From: JBQTIY01 sp052387675
GTDB lineage: Bacteria > Planctomycetota > B15-G4
DNA length: 64,000 nucleotides
Direction of reading: 5' to 3'
Assembly (NCBI GenBank): GCA_052387675.1
Contig: JBQTIY010000013.1
Coordinates: 1 to 64,000 of the forward strand
Positions within the stretch are counted from its first letter, which is position 1; every line of letters begins with the position of its first letter. The notes beneath the pieces were generated by a model, which was not told where the DNA came from, made no database searches, and saw only the letters and a list, made by a program, of their open reading frames with translations. The position numbers and the translations under genes are program-made. This document shows positions 42,369 through 50,878 of the stretch, piece after piece.

Positions 42369-45029
42369 CTACCATTCACCAAATTGGATTAGGGCCAACG
42401 TGCATGGGTCGCACTGAACTTCAAAACTTGATGTAAGCGTTGCTCCGCTAAAAGCCGACCATGTCACCGTAGACACTATCGGTGGTTGACCACAGCCGAG
42501 CTGCTGCTTGACCTTGAACTGAACTGAGGCGGACACACCAGCCCCTGATCCCGCCGGAGGCGCATGATGAAATGGCGAGCTAACTGTCCCCGAATTGAGC
42601 GCCGGTCCTGAAGCTAATCCGAATCCAGTTGTCGTGGGATGCCCCTGATCTGGCTTCGTCTTCATTGCGAACGCTGGACACGTAGCAAGATCGAGATGAA
42701 ACTGAAACGTAAGATCAAACCTGCATGGCGTCATCCCTTCCAGCGATACCCACGGAAACCTGGTCAAGAAATCGACTTTGCACCCGCCGCCGTAGATGTA
42801 GAACTGTTGATTCGGCCCCCCCGGATGGGTGAGTGGCGTTAGGGTATCGGATTTCTGCATAGAAGCCCCCCCCCCTCTACTCGGATCTGTGTAAATAAAC
42901 GTCGTGTCGCAGCCCTTAAAGGGTCCTGTTCGTTGCGGCGGTGTCGTATTAGCAATTCGTGCTGCGCAACGCCCAATCAGCGTGGTATGCACCCCCGTAG
43001 TTCCTGTCGGGTCACGCAGTACGACGGGATTACTCGACACGTATGAATAATGATTACTACCGTCAACGTATCCAATGGGATCACTCTGCATAAACCTCCC
43101 CACTTCGGGGCGGTAGCTCCTGGCGCGATACCAGTACATGTCGTTGCCGAAAGATCCGGGCATCGCCCGCTCGCGGCCGGTGTAGCGGATGAAGTTCCCG
43201 ATGTCGGATCCAAGGTCCGTCTGCTTGACGAAGCTGCCGTCGACGACTGTCGTCTCCCCGTACTCCTTGTACCGGTAGCTCTCCGCGATGTCGCCGTCGG
43301 CATCGGCCATGAGCATGACGCTCCCGAGGTGGTCGGCGTGGGCGTAATAGGCCGGGTCGCCCTCGGCTGCCTCGTCGGTGTACTGGAGCAGCTCGTCAAT
43401 CCGCTCACCGTAGACCCGCGTCTTCACCAGAGTCTCGGTCCCGCTTGACTCCTCGACCACCTGCACGTCATGCAGACCGTCGTAGTACATGCGGACGTTC
43501 GCGGCACCGCCGGTGCCGGTCTTCGTCCTCGCGATCTGTCGCCCGAGCGCGTCATAGTGCCAGGTATAGATCAGCTCGGTAACGAGGTTCCCCGTTTCGT
43601 ACAAGGCGAGCTGCTCCGCAGCGTTGTAGCCATACGAGCCGGTCCAGCCATCGATACCGGTGTTCGCGCCATTGGCGTTGTGGAGCGGCTCGAAGGCGCC
43701 CTCCACTGTCAACTGATTGCCCCGGTCGTACTCGTATTCCATCTCCACGACATCATCGATCTCACGCGTCGTCCGGTTGCCGGTCTGGTCAAAGTGATAC
43801 TCGACCTTGTCGTCGAAGCGGTTGTTGGAGATGTTGCTGGCCATTGAGTCGCCGATGTAGGCCGTTGGCACTCCCCTCAGCACGGTCACGAGCCTCTTGG
43901 CTCCATCGTAGGCGTACTGGTCGCCCTCGTCGTTCGTGTCAGCCAGGATGCGGGTGTTCTCGACATCGTCGTAGAAGTGCTTGTCCTGCGAGGTGATCTG
44001 GTGCGAGGCATCATAAGCCAAGTCGAAGCGCGCCAGCGTGTTTCCGGTGTCCGTGTCCTTGTGATGGGTCTGGGTCAGCCGGCCAAAATAGTCATAGGTC
44101 AGAAGTGAATAGCTCTCTGGATAGGCCTTCTTCAGCACCCTGCCCCCCGAGAACGTGTAGTCCACCACCTGGACCCCGCCCCGGCTGATGACATCCACGC
44201 GGCCCAGGTCGTCCCGGGTAAAGGAGACCACCGAAGCCGAAACCGGATAGGTCACCGACGTCCTCTCGCCTTCGATATCCCAGGCTGACGTGATGGTCCG
44301 GCCCGCATCGGAGTTGTAGCCGTCGATGACCTGGGTCTCGGCCTCGATCTTCCCCAGGGTGTTGTAGGTCCGCTCCACGACGGAGGTGAAGCTCCCGTCC
44401 TCGTCCGTTGTGGCTAGGGTCATTCTGTCCAGACCGTCGTACTCGAAGGTGATCGCTGTCGCGCCGACGATGTCGGCCGCCAAGTCCAGGGCCTTGGCGA
44501 TCAAGCGGCCGTTGTCATCGTAGGAGGCCACCGTCACGGTGCCATTGGGGTCCGTCGTCGAGATCCTTCGTCCCGCCAGATCGTAGGTGTAGACGTGGCT
44601 CTCCTCGTCGGGCCACTCGGTCTCGATGAGCTGGCCCACGGCGTCGTAGCTGTAGAGCGTCTCCTGGTTGCCCGTGCCCGCGTTGGTCGCCCGGTAGGTC
44701 GTCTGTCGGCCGTCGCCGTCATAGACGTGCTCGGTGATGACATCCGAAGCGCCATTCTCCGCGATCGCCTTCGTCGTCCAGAGCTGCTCGTTGTGCTCCG
44801 TGCGCGATTCACTTCCCACCGGGTCCACGACCTTGGTGAGCTGGTCGCGCAGGCCGTAGAAGTAGACCGTGTCGCCCCAGGTCGGCGCAGAGGCCAGCTT
44901 CTCCTTGCGCGTGATCATCCGCCCACGAGCGTCGTAGACCATCTCCACGATCGTCGTCTTGTCCGCCTCGATCCCTCCCGCTTCTTCGACCCGACACGAA
45001 CCGTCTCGCCCGCCCTCGTTGCGCGCCAT
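42369..45029 (-). CDS. RHS/YD-repeat protein with cysteine-containing tip 2, 5'-truncated
   Basis: About 860 residues are RHS. YD repeats run from near 44960 (VYDGDGRQTTY, YSYDAVGQLIETEW, YTYDLAGRRISTTDPNG, SYDDNGRLIAK). The core closes with WYRARSYRPEVGRFMQ and LRDPTGT. The last ~225 residues are a unique tip with eight cysteines, ending VQCDPCTLALIQFGEW. No signal peptide or native start is present: upstream of about 44963 the frame stays open only as antisense of a YfhO-like gene, so the ATG at 45029 is merely the nearest. RHS proteins usually form a shell around their tip for export. The FG-GAP gene follows after 10 nt. Confidence 0.78.
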   Translation of the reverse strand: MARNEGGRDGSCRVEEAGGIEADKTTIVEMVYDARGRMITRKEKLASAPTWGDTVYFYGLRDQLTKVVDPVGSESRTEHNEQLWTTKAIAENGASDVITEHVYDGDGRQTTYRATNAGTGNQETLYSYDAVGQLIETEWPDEESHVYTYDLAGRRISTTDPNGTVTVASYDDNGRLIAKALDLAADIVGATAITFEYDGLDRMTLATTDEDGSFTSVVERTYNTLGKIEAETQVIDGYNSDAGRTITSAWDIEGERTSVTYPVSASVVSFTRDDLGRVDVISRGGVQVVDYTFSGGRVLKKAYPESYSLLTYDYFGRLTQTHHKDTDTGNTLARFDLAYDASHQITSQDKHFYDDVENTRILADTNDEGDQYAYDGAKRLVTVLRGVPTAYIGDSMASNISNNRFDDKVEYHFDQTGNRTTREIDDVVEMEYEYDRGNQLTVEGAFEPLHNANGANTGIDGWTGSYGYNAAEQLALYETGNLVTELIYTWHYDALGRQIARTKTGTGGAANVRMYYDGLHDVQVVEESSGTETLVKTRVYGERIDELLQYTDEAAEGDPAYYAHADHLGSVMLMADADGDIAESYRYKEYGETTVVDGSFVKQTDLGSDIGNFIRYTGRERAMPGSFGNDMYWYRARSYRPEVGRFMQSDPIGYVDGSNHYSYVSSNPVVLRDPTGTTGVHTTLIGRCAARIANTTPPQRTGPFKGCDTTFIYTDPSRGGGASMQKSDTLTPLTHPGGPNQQFYIYGGGCKVDFLTRFPWVSLEGMTPCRFDLTFQFHLDLATCPAFAMKTKPDQGHPTTTGFGLASGPALNSGTVSSPFHHAPPAGSGAGVSASVQFKVKQQLGCGQPPIVSTVTWSAFSGATLTSSFEVQCDPCTLALIQFGEW

Positions 45030-45749
45030 CGCCTGGAGTCGATTGTCGGCTACCACCCGGGCATCTACCGCCACCAGCTCGAGGCCTACCGCTCGCTCTG
45101 GGACTTCCGCGACGAGTCGAGTGTCACGCAGCTCCTCATGCACTCGCCCAAGGACATCGTCAACCTCGAAGCGCTTGACGCGATGAGCGTTCGCTACCTC
45201 GTCGCCTTCGAGCCTGTGCTCGACGAGCGCTTTGAGAGAGTGTTCACGACGCCTGAGGGGGAGTTCGATAAGCCGCGGCATGTCTTCGAGCGAGTGAACT
45301 GGCGGCCGCGTGCATGGTTCGCACCGCACGTTGCGAGCGACTCACCCGATGCACCGCAGCCGCTCGAAGGGACGCCTCAGCACGCAGTCGTGACCTCGCT
45401 CGCACCAGGACACGTGGACGTTCGCTGCGACACGGACGCACCCGGCCTACTCGTGCTTGCCGAGAGCTGGCACCCGGATTGGGTCGCCGAGGCCAACGGA
45501 GAACGAGTCGACATACGTCAGGCAGATGGCGGCCTGCTGGAGATACCCATCGAGGACGGCGCGTACACACTCCGTAGCTGGTATTCGCCGTGGGACTTCT
45601 ACCTAAGCTGTGCTGTCTCCGTCGCCTTCTGGATGAGCGTGGCTACAGCCGCCCTGTGGACAATCCGGCGCAAGCTGAGACTCAGCGGTAGCTGGCCTGC
45701 CAGCCGGCGAAGTCGGCGCGGCTGGGGCGCAGTTCGGCGGCGGTCATGA
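44970..45749 (+). pseudogene. C-terminal fragment of a YfhO-like membrane protein
   Basis: The plus strand encodes PSRFFDPTRTV, then YRSLWDFRD, a SVRYLVAFEP segment, a beta-rich domain (TSLAPGHVDVRCDTDAPGLL, then AESWHPDWVAEANGE) and a final membrane helix. This is the C-terminal third of YfhO/DUF-type membrane proteins involved in glycan or lipoteichoic-acid decoration. The multi-spanning N-terminal two-thirds are missing; the sequence switches to antisense RHS near 44960-44990. After the natural-looking RRKLR end, the frame runs on 68 nt into the convergent korB gene. Confidence 0.65.
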
Positions 45750-46725
45750 GCGCCAGCGGCCGGTCGGGCAGATGCTTGATGTCTTCCAGCGGCGGATTGG
45801 CCGAGTCGGGCTGGTAGTAGAGCAGGCCAGTGAAGACATGGCCTTCGTCCTCGCGATCGCGCGCCAGGATCTCGGCGGCCGCGCGGCGATTCGTCGGGTC
45901 GTGCTCGTGGTCGGCGAGCTTGTGGACGACGAGGTGGCTGCCGTCGGGCATGTCCACGACTTGGCTCGTGCCGGGCGCTTGGTCCACGGTGACGGCCTCG
46001 TAGGAAGCCACGAAGCCGAGGTCGTGCAGATTGACAGCGTGCTCCTTGAGCCAGGCGAAACCCTTGGTGCTGTCGGGCAGGTTGTTGAAGGTCACGCAGG
46101 GCGAGATGGCGTCGATGAGCGCGAAGCCGCGGTGCGCGATGGCCGCGCGAATGAGGTTCACCATCTGCTTGCCGTCGCCGCTGAAACTGCGCGCCACGAA
46201 GCCGCAGCCCAGGTCGAGCGCGATCTGGCAGAGGTCGATGTCGGCGTAGTCGTTCACGTCGCCGCTCTTGACCTTGGCGCCCTTGTCGGACGTCGCCGAG
46301 AACTGCCCCTTGGTTAGGCCGTACACGCCGTTGTTCTCAACGATGTAGACCATGTTCGTGTTGCGGCGCACGGCGTGCACGAACTGCCCCATGCCGATGC
46401 TGGCCGTGTCGCCGTCGCCGGAGACGCCCATCACGGTGAGGTGGCGGTTGGCTAGCGCTGCGCCGGTGGCCACGGAGGGCATGCGCCCGTGCACCGAGTT
46501 GATGCCGTAGCCCTTGTTGATGAAGTAGGCGCCGGTCTTGCTGCTGCAGCCGATGCCCGAGGTCTTGGCCACGCTGTAGGGATCCACGCCCGACTCGTAG
46601 GCCGCGGCGATGATGTGCCGCGTGATCTGGTCGTGCCCGCAGCCGATGCAGAGCGTGGACTTGGCGCCGCCGTAGTCGGCGCGGGTGAGGCCCTGACGAT
46701 TCTGGCCGGCAACTTGCTCAGACAT
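45682..46725 (-). CDS. korB: 2-oxoacid:ferredoxin oxidoreductase, beta subunit
   Basis: 347 aa. The thiamine diphosphate-binding region is GVSGDGDTASIG followed by VENNGVYGLTKGQFSATS. Cysteines in LCIGCGH, SGIGCSS and ISPCVTFNN are the [4Fe-4S] ligands of beta subunits. The TKGQ(F/Y)S signature favours a 2-oxoglutarate-type enzyme (KorB), though pyruvate is possible. It decarboxylates the 2-oxoacid to acyl-CoA and passes electrons to ferredoxin. It overlaps the alpha gene by 8 nt, so both are co-translated. Confidence 0.9.
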   Translation of the reverse strand: MSEQVAGQNRQGLTRADYGGAKSTLCIGCGHDQITRHIIAAAYESGVDPYSVAKTSGIGCSSKTGAYFINKGYGINSVHGRMPSVATGAALANRHLTVMGVSGDGDTASIGMGQFVHAVRRNTNMVYIVENNGVYGLTKGQFSATSDKGAKVKSGDVNDYADIDLCQIALDLGCGFVARSFSGDGKQMVNLIRAAIAHRGFALIDAISPCVTFNNLPDSTKGFAWLKEHAVNLHDLGFVASYEAVTVDQAPGTSQVVDMPDGSHLVVHKLADHEHDPTNRRAAAEILARDREDEGHVFTGLLYYQPDSANPPLEDIKHLPDRPLALMTAAELRPSRADFAGWQASYR

Positions 46726-48529
46726 GGACGGGCTCCCGCTTGGTGCTGCGCAGCGCCTCGACGACGACGGAGGCCGCGATGGGCAGCCCGCCGTACTCGA
46801 GGATCGAGCGAATCTTGGTGGCGCATTCCGGCACTTCGAGCCTGAGGATGTCGGCGAGCTGGCCGTCGCGGTTCTGCTCGATGACGTAGATCTGCTTGCA
46901 GCTCCGGATGAACTCGGCCACTTCGGCGTGCAGCGGCAGCGCGCGCAGGCGCAGCGAGCGCGTGCGCAGCGCGCCCTCGCCGCGCGCGAGGATCTCGCGC
47001 GCCTCGTCCACGGCGAAGCTCGTGCTGCCGAAGTGGATCAGGCCCACCTCGCCCTCGCCCTCGATGACCGGCTTGGGCGAATGCCGCACCGAACCCAGGA
47101 TCTTGCGCTTGAGGCGGTCGAGCACGACCTTGTACTCGTCGGCGTCCTCGGTGTAGCCGGCCGTCTCGGTGTGGCCGCTGCCGCGCGTGAAGTACGGCGC
47201 CTGCGGATGGCGCGTGCCCGGCAAGGTGCGCCAGGGAATGCCGTCGCCGTCCACGTCCTTGTAGCGCGCGAACTTCTCCACCTGCTTGAGCGCGTCCTTG
47301 TCCAGCACCTTGCCGCGGTCCAGCTCGGCGGTGGGATAGGGCAGCTCGTCGCACATCCACACGTTCATGCCTAGGTCGAGATCGGTGAGCAGGAAGACCG
47401 GCGTCTGGTAGCGCTCGGCCAGGTCCAGCGACTGCTGCATGAAGTCGTAGATCTCTTCGGGGCCCGCGGGCAGCAGCACAATGTGCTGCGTGTCGCCGTG
47501 GCTGAGGCGATAGCAGCTCTTGAGGTCGCTCTGCTGCGTGCGCGTGGGCATGCCCGTGCTCGGGCCCACGCGCTGCACGTCCACGATGACGCCCGGCACT
47601 TCGGCGTAGTAGCCGAAGCCCACGAGTTCGGCCATGAGCGAGATGCCGGGGCCGGCCGTGGCGGTGAAGGAGCGCGCGCCGGCCCAGCCCGCGCCCATGA
47701 CCAGGCCGATGCTGGCGAGTTCGTCCTCGGCCTGCACTTGCGCGTAGCGCGCCTCGCCCGTCGCAGCGTCGACGCGGAACTGCTTGCACATCTCGATGAA
47801 GGACTCGCAGAGACTGCTGCTGGGCGTGATCGGATACCAGGCGCAGAAGGTGGCGCCGCCCATGAGCGCGCCGGCTGCCGCGGCGGTGTTGCCGTCGATG
47901 AGCATCTTGCCCGCAGTGAGGTTGCGCGCTTCGATGCGGAAGGGGCACAGGCTGCGATCGAAGTTCTCGCGGGCGTACTTCACGCCGGCGTTCATCACGT
48001 CGAGGTTCAGCTTGACGACCTTGGCCTTGCCGGAGAACTGATCGTGCACGGCCTGCTCGAGCACGGCTGGGTCCAGCCCCAGGAGTTCAGCCACTGCGCC
48101 GACGTAGACCATGTTGGCCAGGAGCTTGCGCAGTCGCGGATCGGGGCCGAAATCCTTGGCGATGTGGGTCATCGGCAGCTTGAAGACGGTGATGTCGCTG
48201 CGGCCCACGTCCTTGGCCGCGTCGAGCTCGTCGTCGATGAGCAGCACGCCGCCCGGCGGCACGAGGCGGATGTCGTCCAGCACGGTGGCCTCGTTGGCGG
48301 CCACGGTGAAGTCGCGCCGGCCGCTGCGGCTGCGCCAGCCGCGCTCGGAGACGCGCACCAAGTACCACGTGGGCAGTCCGGCGATGTTGCTCGGGAAGAG
48401 GTTCTTCGCCGCGACCGGCACGCCCATCCGGAAGATGGTCTTGGCCAGGATCGTGTTGCTGGAAGCGCTGCCTGAACCGTTGATGGTGGCAACGCCAAGG
48501 GTGAAGTCGTTGATGACGGGAGATCGCAT
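46718..48529 (-). CDS. korA: 2-oxoacid:ferredoxin oxidoreductase, fused gamma-alpha subunit
   Basis: 603 aa. Residues about 1-190 are the gamma domain (TINGSGSASSNTILAKTIFRMG, then LFPSNIAGLPTWY), and about 210-603 the alpha domain (LIDGNTAAAAGALMGGATFCAWYPITPSSSLCES, given as separate conserved pieces here). The fusion is common in bacterial KorA. It forms the catalytic complex with KorB; the ferredoxin at 5752 could be its acceptor. The ATG at 48529 has no ribosome site but sits just downstream of two overlapping 12-bp palindromes. Confidence 0.88.
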   Translation of the reverse strand: MRSPVINDFTLGVATINGSGSASSNTILAKTIFRMGVPVAAKNLFPSNIAGLPTWYLVRVSERGWRSRSGRRDFTVAANEATVLDDIRLVPPGGVLLIDDELDAAKDVGRSDITVFKLPMTHIAKDFGPDPRLRKLLANMVYVGAVAELLGLDPAVLEQAVHDQFSGKAKVVKLNLDVMNAGVKYARENFDRSLCPFRIEARNLTAGKMLIDGNTAAAAGALMGGATFCAWYPITPSSSLCESFIEMCKQFRVDAATGEARYAQVQAEDELASIGLVMGAGWAGARSFTATAGPGISLMAELVGFGYYAEVPGVIVDVQRVGPSTGMPTRTQQSDLKSCYRLSHGDTQHIVLLPAGPEEIYDFMQQSLDLAERYQTPVFLLTDLDLGMNVWMCDELPYPTAELDRGKVLDKDALKQVEKFARYKDVDGDGIPWRTLPGTRHPQAPYFTRGSGHTETAGYTEDADEYKVVLDRLKRKILGSVRHSPKPVIEGEGEVGLIHFGSTSFAVDEAREILARGEGALRTRSLRLRALPLHAEVAEFIRSCKQIYVIEQNRDGQLADILRLEVPECATKIRSILEYGGLPIAASVVVEALRSTKREPVHV

Positions 48530-48534
48530 CGCTT

Positions 48535-48631
48535 CGAGGCGCCTCGCGAGGCCCCGCCGGGCGCGCCGGCCGGGTCGGTGGTGTGTGCGCCGATGCGGCC
48601 TTGCGAGCCTTCGGCGAAGCTCCAGATCGTA
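48535..48631 (-). promoter_or_regulatory. korAB leader with overlapping palindromes and TACGAT box
   Basis: CGAGGCGCCTCG (48535-48546) and GCCTCGCGAGGC (48541-48552) are perfect 12-bp palindromes sharing 6 bp, so only one hairpin or one bound dimer can form at a time. They lie 6 nt from the korA ATG. TACGAT at 48631-48626 is the best -10 candidate, giving a leader of about 90 nt. The rest of the 197-nt gap (48530-48726) shows nothing else. Confidence 0.35.
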
Positions 48632-48726
48632 GCAAGGGCCTCAGGGGTCCGAAATGGGCCCAAAGGCGCGGCGCGCGGCCTCACTCGGACTCCCGACCGG
48701 GGTCGGTGCCCCCCGCTTGCCGAGGA

Positions 48727-49101
48727 TCAGTCGGGCAGTTGATCCAGGAGTTCCCGGATCTCCTGGAAGGGTTCCTCGTGGCCCTGCGCCGTCGCCAGGT
48801 CCGCGCCTCGCTCGAGTGCAACCCGCGCCTCACCCCAGCGCTTAAGGGCGATGAGACAGCGCCCCCGCTTGATGGCGGCCACCATCCAGCCCGGATTGAG
48901 TTCCAGGCAACGCCCGAAGGCCGCTTCGGCCCCGGCGGAGTCGCCCGCTGCCAGCAGAGCCTGCGCCAGCGCGAAGTTGTGCAGCGGGTTGTCCGGCTCG
49001 CGGGCCACCAGCTCGCGCCAGCGCGCGACCTTGGCGGCCGGCGACGGCGCAGCGCCGGGCCCGGGCGACGCGGGCGGTGAGTTCTCGTGCGAGGCGGCCA
49101 T
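48727..49101 (-). CDS. Small TPR protein
   Basis: 124 aa. After a Pro/Ala-rich start, two to three tetratricopeptide helices appear (NPLHNFALAQALLAAGDSAG, then AAFGRCLELNPGWM and AIKRGRCLIALKRWGEA). No catalytic motif; probably a cytosolic scaffold. The ATG at 49101 has TATCCT 10 nt upstream. Upstream in-frame ATGs would reach or overlap the divergent gene. Confidence 0.7.
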   Translation of the reverse strand: MAASHENSPPASPGPGAAPSPAAKVARWRELVAREPDNPLHNFALAQALLAAGDSAGAEAAFGRCLELNPGWMVAAIKRGRCLIALKRWGEARVALERGADLATAQGHEEPFQEIRELLDQLPD

Positions 49102-49110
49102 CTTCAGACT

Positions 49111-49117
49111 TAGGATA
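49111..49117. promoter_or_regulatory. Symmetric bidirectional -10 box (TAGGATA/TATCCTA)
   Basis: TAGGAT on the plus strand ends 7 nt before the ATG at 49124. TATCCT, the same bases read on the minus strand, ends 10 nt before the ATG at 49101. The two starts are only 22 nt apart, so both transcripts must be nearly or fully leaderless. Confidence 0.5.
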
Positions 49118-49123
49118 CCGGGC

Positions 49124-49354
49124 ATGACCCTACGCACACCCTGTCCTTCCTGCCGCAGCAACGAGGTCTACACGACGACGGTCGATGCCCGCGGCGGTTA
49201 CGGCCCAGACTTGCTGCCCGGCCTCGGCACCAAGTGGTACTGCGGACCCAAGCTCATGATCGCGGCTTGCGCGGGCTGCGGCCACGTGCAGTTTGCGCTG
49301 CCCGAGGCCCAACGCGACAAACTCGCCAAGGCCAAGAAGTGGCAGCGGCTCTAG
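49124..49354 (+). CDS. Small zinc-ribbon protein
   Basis: 76 aa. CPSCRS near the N-terminus, WYCGPKLMIAACAGCGHV in the middle and a basic tail give two CxxC pairs for one zinc. The family is not recognised. GC-rich third positions and a dedicated -10 box support expression. The stop overlaps the sulfatase stop region by 4 nt (convergent). Confidence 0.6.
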   Translation: MTLRTPCPSCRSNEVYTTTVDARGGYGPDLLPGLGTKWYCGPKLMIAACAGCGHVQFALPEAQRDKLAKAKKWQRL

Positions 49355-50871
49355 GCCTCCCAGGAATCGCCGGCGGCGGCCATGAGCGCGACGAGCTGCT
49401 CGTCGAGCTGCGCACGCAGCGCCGGCTGCGTCGCACTGAGGTCGTTCAGCTCCCAGGGGTCGTCGACGAGGTCGTACAGCAGCCAGGCGCGGTCGCGAAG
49501 CCGCGCATAGAGGTGACGCGAGGTGCGCACGCCGCGCCAGCCGGGGCTGGGAATCATGCGCGACTCCAGACACTGCAAGAGCGCCGCCTCCGGAATTTTG
49601 GCGCCCGGCTCGCCGCGCAGGGCGCCGGCTAGGTCAGCTCCGTCCACTCCGCCAGGCGCGGGCAGGCCCGCGAGGCCGCAGAGGGTGGGCAAAATATCCG
49701 GCGTGCCGAAGGGCAGGTCCAGCACGCGGCCGCCGGTCAGGCCCGCCGGCCAGCGCAGCAGGAAGGGCACGCCCGTGGACTCGGCGTAGGGCTGCTCCTT
49801 GCCCTGATTTCCGTGACTGCCCAGCATCATGCCGTGGTCTGAGGTGTAGACCACGAGCGTGTCCTGCGCGAGGCCGGCGGCGTCGAGCGCGGCGAGGATG
49901 CGGCCGAACTGCACGTCGATGGCGCGCACCAGGCCGTAATACTGGGGCAGCATCTGGCGCGCGATCTGGGTGGCCTCGCCCGCGGGCACATTGGGCGGCA
50001 ACTCGAGCCGGCCCTCCGGCACGAACTCCTCAGGCGGCGTGAAGGGATCGTGCGGCGGCCCCCACGAGAGCATGAGCAGGAAAGGCTGCTCCGGGTGACG
50101 CGCGCGCTCGGCGAGCTGCTCGAGCACGAGGTCGGTTTCCATCTCCGCGCGAAAGCGGCCGCCGCCTTCGAAGCCCGAGTCGGCGCCGGTCTCGTAACGC
50201 CAGTTCCAGTAGTCGTGCGCCGAGAGTTCCTTGACGTCGCGCGGCGTGCGCGCGGCCACGGTCCAGTGGTCGTCGAAGCCCAGTCGGCGCGGGTCGCCCG
50301 GGTCGAGGGCCACGGCTCCGAGGTGCCACTTGCCCACGTAGCCGCACCAGTAGCCCGCCGAGCGGAAGCTTTCGGCTAGCCGCGGCAGTCCAAGCCGCTG
50401 CGGCTCCCACTGGCCGCCGCTGCCCACGCCAAAGTTGAGCGGATTGGTGTTGTTGGTGAGCAGTCCCGTGTGGTGGCTGAAGGCGCCCGACATGAGCCCG
50501 GCGCGATAGGGCCGGCAGAGCGGCATGCTGCTCACGGCGCTCGTCAGGTGCAGGCCGCTGCGCGCGAAGGCATCGAGCTGCGGCGTGCTCACCGGCTCGG
50601 CGCCCGCGCCGGCGCAACTCATCGCGCTCGCACGGTGCGAATCGGAGAAGACAAAGAGGATGTTCGGGCGGCGGCGCCCTGCGACGGCGCCCGGGCTCTT
50701 GTTCTCGGCGGGCTCGGCGCGCGAGCAGCCGCCCAAAGCCTGAGCGCCCAGCGGCAGCGCCGCGAGGGCCGCGGCCGCCGCGCCGCGGCTCAGCAACTCC
50801 CGCCGAGTCAGGTCGCGCCGAGTCAGATCTCGCCGAGCCATGTCGCGCTGAGTGAGGCTGTTCATGGCCAC
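49351..50871 (-). CDS. Tat-exported sulfatase
   Basis: 506 aa. The N-terminus has a five-residue repeat (RDMAR RDLTR RDLTR RELLS) leading into a hydrophobic stretch ending GAQALGGC: a twin-arginine signal with a possible lipobox. NILFVFSDSHRAS carries metal-binding aspartate(s), PLCRPYRAGLMSG the CxPxR motif whose cysteine becomes formylglycine, and YTSDHGMMLGSHG the second metal site. The substrate is unknown; sulfated polysaccharide is typical. It needs a formylglycine-generating enzyme, not seen in the window. The start is GTG at 50871 with TAGGAT 8 nt upstream; an ATG two codons in is possible. Confidence 0.9.
   Translation of the reverse strand: MAMNSLTQRDMARRDLTRRDLTRRELLSRGAAAAALAALPLGAQALGGCSRAEPAENKSPGAVAGRRRPNILFVFSDSHRASAMSCAGAGAEPVSTPQLDAFARSGLHLTSAVSSMPLCRPYRAGLMSGAFSHHTGLLTNNTNPLNFGVGSGGQWEPQRLGLPRLAESFRSAGYWCGYVGKWHLGAVALDPGDPRRLGFDDHWTVAARTPRDVKELSAHDYWNWRYETGADSGFEGGGRFRAEMETDLVLEQLAERARHPEQPFLLMLSWGPPHDPFTPPEEFVPEGRLELPPNVPAGEATQIARQMLPQYYGLVRAIDVQFGRILAALDAAGLAQDTLVVYTSDHGMMLGSHGNQGKEQPYAESTGVPFLLRWPAGLTGGRVLDLPFGTPDILPTLCGLAGLPAPGGVDGADLAGALRGEPGAKIPEAALLQCLESRMIPSPGWRGVRTSRHLYARLRDRAWLLYDLVDDPWELNDLSATQPALRAQLDEQLVALMAAAGDSWEA
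50801..50860. repeat. Four 15-nt tandem repeats in the sulfatase signal region
   Basis: Units beginning CGCCGAG at 50801, 50816 and 50831, and CGCTGAG at 50846, are 15 nt each. They encode the repeated RRDLT-type pentapeptide ahead of the Tat signal. Confidence 0.7.
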
Positions 50872-50878
50872 GGCGTGT

